Shown here: positions 59,309 through 64,000 of the stretch, piece after piece
How the letters are laid out: each line of letters starts with the position of its first letter
How positions within the stretch are numbered: the stretch's first letter is position 1
NCBI RefSeq assembly: GCF_000425185.1
Contig: NZ_AULH01000018.1
Coordinates: forward strand, 38,850 to 102,849
DNA length: 64,000 nucleotides
Reading direction: 5' to 3'
Origin: Pleomorphomonas koreensis DSM 23070
GTDB lineage: Bacteria; Pseudomonadota; Alphaproteobacteria; Rhizobiales; Pleomorphomonadaceae
Translations under genes and position numbers: made by a program
Notes under the pieces: model-generated
What the model was told of the DNA's origin: nothing
The model's input: only the letters and a program-made list of their open reading frames with translations
Database searches by the model: none

Positions 59309-59477
59309 CTTGCTCCGCCTCCATTTCGTCAATGACATGGTCGGTGGCGGTCGCGGCGCGCGAGGCGCCGAGATCCATTTCATCCGCCCTCGCCTGCCGA
59401 TCGGCAACGAGGCCGCGCAGAAAAGCCACCAGCGAGGCCCGCAGCTTTTCAACGATGAGCGCCAGAACAGCTTTCAC
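59217..59477 (-). CDS. Rz-like protein (i-spanin candidate)
   Basis: 86 residues from a GTG start that overlaps the previous stop (GTGA). An N-terminal hydrophobic/amphipathic helix ('AVLALIVEKLRASLVAFLRG') is followed by a charged helical stretch ('ADEMDLGASRAATATDHVID', 'EAEQDAVDQADR'). The length and overlap with the lipoprotein gene fit an inner-membrane spanin; the TM segment is less hydrophobic than in lambda Rz, so the role is a proposal. Confidence 0.5.
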   Translation of the reverse strand: MKAVLALIVEKLRASLVAFLRGLVADRQARADEMDLGASRAATATDHVIDEMEAEQDAVDQADRGGAAGVLARLRRTGDGTASTDR

Positions 59478-59728
59478 TTCTCGACCGGCGGTTGAGGCTT
59501 GGTCAGACCGCCCACGCCGTCGCGAAGCACGTTGAGGCCGAGTTTCAGGGCGCTGATGATGCCGATCGCGATAGATAGCCACTTGGCGTCGATCGACGAA
59601 CCGGAGCAATCGACGATCAACTGTGTCGTGAAATCGCCCGTACAGCCGGTGAACAGCAGCACGGCGACGAGCACGGCGAGAATGGCCGTCAGAACATTGG
59701 CGATGTTGTGAAACAGGTTGGAATTCAT
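59474..59728 (-). CDS. Small phage membrane protein (holin-like or lysis-associated)
   Basis: 84 residues. One strong TM helix with Cys at its end ('LTAILAVLVAVLLFTGC') and a second hydrophobic stretch ('AKWLSIAIGIISALKLGL'). Two TM segments and small size suit a class II holin, but similar proteins occur as uncharacterised phage products. Coupled to the next gene by the GTGA overlap. Confidence 0.5.
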   Translation of the reverse strand: MNSNLFHNIANVLTAILAVLVAVLLFTGCTGDFTTQLIVDCSGSSIDAKWLSIAIGIISALKLGLNVLRDGVGGLTKPQPPVEK

Positions 59729-59757
59729 GATGGGTATCCTTCGCCCTTCAGGGCATT

Positions 59758-59779
59758 AAAAAACCCGCTCGAAAGCGGG
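59758..59779 (-). terminator. Intrinsic terminator in lysis cassette (1)
   Basis: CCCGCT at 59764-59769, CGAA loop, AGCGGG at 59774-59779; six A at 59758-59763 read as U on the minus-strand transcript. It ends the lipoprotein gene just before the next start. Confidence 0.8.
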
Positions 59780-59808
59780 CGGGGTCGGCGCGGAAGATGG
59801 AGTGAGCG

Positions 59809-60135
59809 TCAGTTGTCGGCGGTCTTGAGTGCGCCGATGACCGCCGCATAGGCCGTGGCCACTTTGACTAGCGCCGTCGACGTGGTGACCGACGCGGGGT
59901 CGGCGCAGATCGAGGCGACGCCAGCATAGGCCGCCGCTTCCTTGGTGACGGCGGCTTCCTTCACCTTCCCGGTTGCCGCCACGATCACGAACGACGCATG
60001 CGCCGTTTTGAGCGCCGCGCACGCTGTCGGCAAGTTCTTCGAAATAACGTCGTCGATCTTGGTCACGGTGGTTTGGCAGGCGGCGAGCGCCACCACGGCG
60101 AAGAGAGCGAGGCCAAAGGAAATCAAGCGCTTCAT
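59809..60135 (-). CDS. Small phage-associated lipoprotein
   Basis: 108 residues. Signal with lipobox L-A-A-C ('FAVVALAACQTT'), then an alanine-rich helical body with two cysteines. No family recognised. Between two terminators and preceded by its own weak ribosome-binding site, so it may be transcribed separately or by antitermination. Confidence 0.55.
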   Translation of the reverse strand: MKRLISFGLALFAVVALAACQTTVTKIDDVISKNLPTACAALKTAHASFVIVAATGKVKEAAVTKEAAAYAGVASICADPASVTTSTALVKVATAYAAVIGALKTADN

Positions 60136-60164
60136 AGGTCACCTTTCCGCCCGGCATGCGGGCA

Positions 60165-60284
60165 CTAAAAAACCCGCCAATCGGCGGGCATCACGGGAAG
60201 GACGATAAAGGCAGTGAGGATGGCAGCGAGGTAGATGAACCAGAAGACGACGAAGACCACCAACCGCCAGGGATGTTCGATCAT
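60165..60284 (-). CDS. 39-residue single-TM phage protein
   Basis: A very short frame: basic N-terminus 'MIEHPWRL', then a continuous hydrophobic helix ('VVFVVFWFIYLAAILTAFIV') and a short tail. Its ATG overlaps the endolysin stop (ATGA) and its stop lies inside the terminator stem region. Holin or pinholin-like by context. Confidence 0.5.
   Translation of the reverse strand: MIEHPWRLVVFVVFWFIYLAAILTAFIVLPVMPADWRVF
60167..60188 (-). terminator. Intrinsic terminator in lysis cassette (2)
   Basis: CCCGCC at 60173-60178, AATC loop, GGCGGG at 60183-60188, six A at 60167-60172 giving a U-run on the minus strand. Confidence 0.8.
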
Positions 60285-60748
60285 GCGAGCTGGTAGTGCG
60301 GACCGTCGATGAAATCCGGCCCCGGATGGCGCGCCTTGTAGGCATCGACGGCGTCGGCGATACCCGGTAGCGTGTCGGGCAGTTGGGCGAGGTTGCGATC
60401 CCAGATCGAACCCCAGACGATCTTCACACCAGCCTCGATCGACGCTCGCCGCATAGCCAGCACGATCGGCCGGATCTTCTCGAACTCCCAGACCACTGAG
60501 CCGTTGACCAGGGGCGCCAGGTCGACGGCATGGCCATAGCCATCCGACTGGCGGAGGTGCTTTGACAGCATGGTCTTGCTCTTGCCGTGCGACTTGAGCA
60601 CCCGCTGGCGATCGAGCGACCGCACGCCCTCCAACACGGTGAAGTCTTGCGCCGTAAGTTCAATGGCGCGCTCAACCACCTTGATAAGAGATGGATGCAC
60701 GCCGACGAGGGCCGCGCGGCTGCGCGTCCCTAAAACGAAGTTTGACAT
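60281..60748 (-). CDS. Phage endolysin, M15 peptidase (L-alanyl-D-glutamate peptidase type)
   Basis: 155 residues. VanY/M15_4 metallopeptidase pattern: 'TVLEGVRSLDRQ', zinc ligands in 'LSKHLRQSDGYGHAVDLAP' (H-x6-D and the H-A-V-D element) and the final His in 'DFIDGPHYQLA'. It has no signal peptide, so it needs a holin. An ATG at 60748 is six bases after GGAG. It is first in the lysis cassette, preceded by the terminator at 60762. Confidence 0.85.
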   Translation of the reverse strand: MSNFVLGTRSRAALVGVHPSLIKVVERAIELTAQDFTVLEGVRSLDRQRVLKSHGKSKTMLSKHLRQSDGYGHAVDLAPLVNGSVVWEFEKIRPIVLAMRRASIEAGVKIVWGSIWDRNLAQLPDTLPGIADAVDAYKARHPGPDFIDGPHYQLA

Positions 60749-60761
60749 TGTTTTCTCCATG

Positions 60762-60783
60762 AAAAAGCCCGCGCGAGGCGGGC
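60762..60783 (-). terminator. Intrinsic terminator upstream of the endolysin
   Basis: GCCCGC at 60767-60772 pairs with GCGGGC at 60778-60783; five A at 60762-60766 give a U-run on the minus strand. It stands just before the endolysin start. Confidence 0.75.
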
Positions 60784-60820
60784 TGCGGCACGTACATTAG
60801 GTGCGAAGGCGTCGGTATGC

Positions 60821-61444
60821 ATGAACCAATTGGAAAGGATGCTTAGGCTATACTTGCAACATCCACAGGAGGGTGTTGTGGCAAATCAGCTGATTTTCCT
60901 CTCGCACATTCACGAAGAGCGTGAGCTAGCAGTGCTGATAAAAAACGCGGTGCAGGAGGAGTTTGGCGGATTCATTGACGTTTTTGTTTCGTCAGATGGG
61001 ACGACTATACCCGCGGGGGCCAATTTCCTGAGCCGTATCGAAGATGGTTTGGCCACTTGCGCTGCAGCTATTTACTTGATTAGCCCCAAGTCAGTGAAGA
61101 GAAACTGGATCAATTTCGAACTTGGCGCTGTTTGGATCAGGAACGTTCTAAACCAGCCCTCTGCCGGAACGAAAATCCCAACCATCCCATTTTGTCATTC
61201 AGGATCTACCCCCAGTGAACTACCTGCTCCCCTCAACAATTTGAACGGCATCATCGCCACGGAATCCTCTCAACTCGAGTTTGCCTTCCGCTCATTGCAG
61301 AGTGCTTTAGGAGGTAAGGGGGCTCTCCGCACGGACTTCGATAAACTCGCAGCGGCGGCTCTAGCATTCCAGACCTCCTATACTATTGGAGCAAGCATCA
61401 GTCGTATTTGCTCGTTGGTTGGGGGGGGGACATTCAGCAACTAA
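60821..61444 (+). CDS. TIR-domain protein, ends by frame loss at a poly-G tract
   Basis: 207 residues. After a short N-terminus comes a TIR-like fold: beta-A 'QLIFLSHIHEERELA', box-2-like 'FVSSDGTTIPAGANFLSRI', 'AAIYLISPKSV' and the helix with the catalytic-position Glu 'NWINFELGAVWI'. TIR domains of this type often cleave NAD+ in phage defence. The final residues 'SLVGGGTFSN' come from the nine-G tract at 61421; the natural continuation lies in the other frame (61408-61668). Lower GC than neighbours and opposite strand to lysis genes mark it as an accessory insert. Start ATG follows GAAGG. Confidence 0.7.
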   Translation: MNQLERMLRLYLQHPQEGVVANQLIFLSHIHEERELAVLIKNAVQEEFGGFIDVFVSSDGTTIPAGANFLSRIEDGLATCAAAIYLISPKSVKRNWINFELGAVWIRNVLNQPSAGTKIPTIPFCHSGSTPSELPAPLNNLNGIIATESSQLEFAFRSLQSALGGKGALRTDFDKLAAAALAFQTSYTIGASISRICSLVGGGTFSN

Positions 61445-61668
61445 AGTATTGGGCAAACAGCCAAACTGCCTACATACTCACTCTAGATTGCGGATTTCAA
61501 GATACATCCGTTATTTCTGAGATAGAAAAGCTCAGTAGTAATGAGCTAAAAGGGTTGATACAAGTTGAGATAACCGACCCAGGTCTATCGATTGGGCCCA
61601 CAAAAGCAATAACCGGCGCAAATATATCAGTAAAAATTACCCGTGATATATTGGTAGCCAATCTGTGA
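61408..61668 (+). CDS. C-terminal part of the TIR gene in the alternate frame
   Basis: An 86-codon frame opening at a TTG just before the nine-G tract, reading 'DIQQLKYWANSQTAYILTLD', 'SVISEIEKLSSNELKGLIQ' and ending 'DILVANL'. It has no credible ribosome-binding site of its own. One extra G in the tract would fuse it to the upstream frame, giving about 282 residues. Could be phase variation, programmed slippage, a pseudogene or a sequencing error. Confidence 0.6.
   Translation: MLVGWGGDIQQLKYWANSQTAYILTLDCGFQDTSVISEIEKLSSNELKGLIQVEITDPGLSIGPTKAITGANISVKITRDILVANL
61421..61429 (+). repeat. Nine-G homopolymer inside the TIR gene
   Basis: A run of nine G located exactly where the reading frame of the TIR gene breaks. 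Ten G would restore the fused frame. Homopolymers of this length slip in replication. Confidence 0.85.
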
Positions 61669-61760
61669 CTTGATGAAGCATCCTTTGCAAGCGCGAGACC
61701 TGCGCGCTGCTGATACTTACCCGCGTCTGGTTTTGCTATCAGCCAAGTCCAACCACGGTT

Positions 61761-61919
61761 ATGTCTGCCATACTCACAACGTCGGAGGAAATCGACGTTT
61801 GGCTTCGCGCTCCTTGGGACGAAGCTGGGGCGCTTCAGCGCCCCCTGCCTGACGGAACTCTGCAGATCGTCTCGACTGGCAACAAGGAGATCCTTGATCT
61901 ATCCACCGCGGCCTCCTGA
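61761..61919 (+). pseudogene. Remnant of a second SRAP (YedK/HMCES) gene, 3' end only
   Basis: 52 codons reading '[20 protein letters not shown]', '[20 protein letters not shown]', ending 'STAAS', homologous to the last ~45 residues of the SRAP protein at 57925. The N-terminal catalytic part is absent. It follows the TIR gene by 90 bp; probably left by recombination in the phage accessory region. Confidence 0.75.
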
Positions 61920-62188
61920 AACGAGGGCCTAGACCCGATGACAGGCGATCTCAAACAGCGTTTGAAACTACCTTGAAAAGGAGCGAACCGCAGGCGCAGC
62001 AAAAGTCTCTCAGATCTTTCAATGCCGCGCCTGACGCATCCCGCCACTCATAAAGTCGGCGCCGTTGGCGCTGGCGAAGCGGCAATCAGGCTTGCCCTTG
62101 CCTTGCGGGTCACTGACGCGCAATCTGCGCCCGCAGCGGGTTTTCCCGCCTCCGTCGACCCAACCTCCTACCCTACGTGTCCCCGCAA
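61920..62188. other. Gap after the SRAP remnant
   Basis: 269 bp without a supported gene or clear RNA. Composition rises in GC at about 62030-62170, unlike the AT-richer flanks. Confidence 0.3.
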
Positions 62189-62374
62189 ATGACCCTACCA
62201 TCCGGAAGATATCTTTCCACCGATCGAGAGTTTCGGACGATCATTATCCGACTCGATCAGTCGCTGGAAAACGCTCAATTATCTCTTTCGACGGAGGAAC
62301 TGGATCAGTTCCTCAAAGATCTAATGGAGGTACGATTGATCATGGACCCTCCGGTCAAAACTCGACGCCGTTAG
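62189..62374 (+). CDS. Small hypothetical protein (61 aa)
   Basis: 61 residues: 'RYLSTDREFRTIIIRLDQSL' followed by 'TEELDQFLKDLMEVRLIMDP' and a basic end. The charged, amphipathic pattern and position 36 bp before the next gene support it, but no family was recognised. An upstream GTG at 62177 is an alternative start. Confidence 0.4.
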   Translation: MTLPSGRYLSTDREFRTIIIRLDQSLENAQLSLSTEELDQFLKDLMEVRLIMDPPVKTRRR

Positions 62375-62410
62375 GCTGGGGATCACTGTGATAAAAGAGA
62401 AGACAGAAGC

Positions 62411-63046
62411 ATGTGGCACGAGATTTGGAACTGGGACTCGTTGTCTTCCCAAACCGCCGAACGAATATCTACAGTAGCCAACGCTGCATTGCTCACCTCC
62501 TTATTAGTGGGAGTTGTGGCGACCTATGCAATCATCGTTTCAGCAAACACAAAAGAACGATTCCTGAGAGCAGAATTATCAGCGGCAGACGAGCGCGCAT
62601 CAATGGCAAACGAAGCGGCGGCAAGGTTGGCAAAAGAGGCTGAAGAAGCACGCCTAGAGACCGAACGCATCAAGAAAGAGCTAGCGTGGCGGACCGTTTT
62701 GCAGTCGCAAGGTGATTTCATTGTTGAAAGGCTAAAAGGACTGAATGCTCAGGTTTGGTTTCAAGTAGTCACGTCAGATGCGGAGACGCGTGCGTTCGCA
62801 TCCGTATTAGGTGGTGTCCTACAAGCAGCAGGGCTAGACCTTCAACTAACAGAAATGCTAAATGGACCGGATGCTGGATTGCAGGTTTCTACTAATGGAG
62901 TTGGTCCAGCTATTTTAGCGACGCTCATTGAGGCGGGGATCCCCGCTAGGCCAGCCAATGGGTACGAGACAGGATCTGCGACCGGCCAAGTTGTAATAAT
63001 CGTAGGTACGAAACCACCTCCGACACTCAGCTTTTCGACGCGATAG
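62411..63046 (+). CDS. Membrane-anchored coiled-coil protein of unknown function
   Basis: 211 residues. A TM helix at about 25-45 ('ALLTSLLVGVVATYAIIVSA'), then a strong coiled coil (about 50-95, 'SAADERASMANEAAARLAKE', 'AEEARLETERIKKELA'), then a globular C-terminal domain of ~110 residues ('VWFQVVTSDAETRAFASVLG', 'GVGPAILATLIEAGI'). Co-oriented with the TIR gene and part of the accessory block. Nucleotide- or partner-sensing is possible but not shown. Confidence 0.6.
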   Translation: MWHEIWNWDSLSSQTAERISTVANAALLTSLLVGVVATYAIIVSANTKERFLRAELSAADERASMANEAAARLAKEAEEARLETERIKKELAWRTVLQSQGDFIVERLKGLNAQVWFQVVTSDAETRAFASVLGGVLQAAGLDLQLTEMLNGPDAGLQVSTNGVGPAILATLIEAGIPARPANGYETGSATGQVVIIVGTKPPPTLSFSTR

Positions 63047-63049
63047 GGT

Positions 63050-63586
63050 CTAGCTTTGAGAGCCGACCACCGTGCCTTCATTATCGCCGGTGATAGGGGT
63101 TGGCGCTCCGTTCTTCATTCTTAAGCGCCCTTGGGCGTCTACCCACAGGTGGTAGTTGCCCATGACGAGGTGCCCTCCGTCGAAGGTGCCCTGCACTCTA
63201 AAAGAGTCACCGACGCCCATAGTGAGACGGTCAGCCGTATCTCGGAACAATTGAACGTCTGGATCGGCCGTGCCATCGCCGAACAGGAGCCGAGGCCCGC
63301 CGGTAGACAGGATCTGAATCATAAAACAGGCATACGCATCCGCGATGCGTTGCGCCGTTATCGGATAAACGTTAGTAGCGCCACCAGGGATTATGAACTC
63401 GTCGACGCGCTGGTTAGGCGCAGCTCGAAGAGCAATCTCGATGCGTCGGCCCTGGGGAACAACGTCCTTAAACCTCCCAAAAGGATCAAGGACGTTCATT
63501 GAATCCGTACCGCCCAGACCGACAAGGAATCGGGAGTGGACATCGTGCGTGTTGGAAACAACCGAAGGCATGACGAGAATGCCCAC
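63050..63586 (-). CDS. Tail-fibre-like 3' cassette without a conventional start
   Basis: 178 residues from the GTG at 63586. The same frame stays open upstream to about 63712 ('RAEKLGDGSSLKNVNNFTFV') with no ATG, GTG or TTG, back to a stop, so the natural start is missing. The C-terminal ~85 residues ('RLLFGDGTADPDVQLFRDTA', 'MGNYHLWVDAQGRLRMKNGA', 'EGTVVGSQS') repeat the end of the upstream gene at 63720. Fold and repetition suit a phage tail-fibre or receptor-binding tip. It may be a silent donor cassette or a fragment. Confidence 0.55.
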   Translation of the reverse strand: MGILVMPSVVSNTHDVHSRFLVGLGGTDSMNVLDPFGRFKDVVPQGRRIEIALRAAPNQRVDEFIIPGGATNVYPITAQRIADAYACFMIQILSTGGPRLLFGDGTADPDVQLFRDTADRLTMGVGDSFRVQGTFDGGHLVMGNYHLWVDAQGRLRMKNGAPTPITGDNEGTVVGSQS

Positions 63587-63719
63587 CGCACCGTTTCCAC
63601 CAGACGATATGGTGCCGCCGACAAACGTGAAGTTATTGACGTTTTTCAGACTGCTGCCGTCGCCTAGCTTTTCAGCCCGAAAAGATCCATTCGGTGAAGG
63701 ATGGCTTTCAGACGTGTGA

Positions 63720-64000
63720 CTACGTTTGAGAGCCTATGACTGTCCCCTCATGGTCACCTGTGCCAGGTGTCGGCGCCCCGTTTTTGATTCTCAGTCGACC
63801 TTCCGCGTCTACCCACAGGTGATAATTGCCCATAACGAAGTGGCCACCGTTATAAGTTCCATCTACCCTAAAGCTGTCTCCCGTCCCCATCGTGAGGCGA
63901 TCGGCCACATCTCTGAACAGCTGCGTATCAAGGTCAGATGCGCCGCTGCCAAACAGAAGCCTAACGCTGTCGGATAGAACTTCGAAAAGGAAAGACCGGA
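63720..64000 (-). CDS. Tail-fibre-like protein, C-terminal end (partial)
   Basis: The visible 92 residues run into the window edge in frame ('FEVLSDSVRLLFGSGASDLD', 'TQLFRDVADRLTMGTGDSF', 'MGNYHLWVDAEGRLRIKNGA', 'EGTVIGSQT'). It is about 75 percent identical to the end of the cassette at 63050-63586. The main body lies beyond 64000. Probably the functional member of the pair. Confidence 0.6.
   Translation of the reverse strand, partial: RSFLFEVLSDSVRLLFGSGASDLDTQLFRDVADRLTMGTGDSFRVDGTYNGGHFVMGNYHLWVDAEGRLRIKNGAPTPGTGDHEGTVIGSQT

Larger units (their letters stand above)
57196..64000. mobile_element. Prophage region (lysis, accessory and tail-fibre genes; continues past window)
   Basis: Contains an M15 endolysin, small lipoprotein and TM genes, an overlapping spanin-like pair, a DUF1515 protein, an SRAP gene, an accessory block on the opposite strand and tail-fibre-like 3' ends. 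The left boundary is not defined by an attachment site; 57196 is set at the terminator. The gap 57196-57327 holds TTGCATTCAATTGCAA, a small palindrome, and no gene. Confidence 0.7.

Overview
The window reads as chromosome of a high-GC alphaproteobacterium, most likely in the order Hyphomicrobiales (Rhizobiales). Support comes from a rhizobial-type alpha-glucoside operon (aglR / aglEFGAK), a fused cysNC, sdhE close to mfd, a twin-arginine beta-helix protein of a rhizobial type, three copies of a RIME-like intergenic repeat and DUF1515-type phage genes. No rRNA, tRNA or CRISPR array was recognised.

Layout. 1-2007: end of a Mu-like transposable prophage (ner, repressor, one cargo gene, repeated end sequences). 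2605-8477: MFS transporter, fucO, a DUF2249/DUF59/NnrS-like trio probably tied to nitric-oxide or low-oxygen physiology, and a degenerate GGDEF protein. 8609-18423: mfd, an intact GGDEF paralogue, sdhE, an MFS exporter and the sulfate-activation genes cysD-cysNC. 18661-26297: alpha-glucoside uptake and hydrolysis, with the LacI-type repressor divergent from aglE. 26352-30735: ZntB-like, RidA and YdcF proteins and an MHS-family transporter. 30797-35838: a three-gene operon (ALDH7, DapB-like, TPP enzyme) with a divergent LysR regulator, which looks like amino-acid (lysine/pipecolate-type) catabolism. 35943-43039: SDR, membrane protein, recQ, TetR/SmvA efflux pair, GNAT. 43079-45355: a decayed tyrosine integrase with its repeat sites, next to the 3' end of guaA. 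45634-54866: beta-helix protein, zntA/MerR zinc efflux, peptidoglycan-binding protein, ClpP, LprI-like protein, GH25 lysozyme, mgtE.

55139-57062 is an AT-rich islet (GT-B-like enzyme, methyltransferase). From about 57.2 kb to the right edge is a second prophage region: a zinc-finger-like protein, an SRAP (YedK/HMCES) protein, a compact lysis cassette (endolysin, small membrane proteins, overlapping spanin-like pair) punctuated by intrinsic terminators, then an accessory block on the opposite strand (a TIR-domain gene broken at a nine-G tract, an SRAP remnant, a membrane coiled-coil protein), and tail-fibre-like genes running in from beyond the window.

The most interesting items are the TIR gene whose reading frame depends on the poly-G tract, the tail-fibre 3' cassette that lacks a conventional start, the DapB paralogue without its catalytic histidine pair, the complementary GGDEF pair around mfd, and the repeats that supply stop codons to neighbouring genes.
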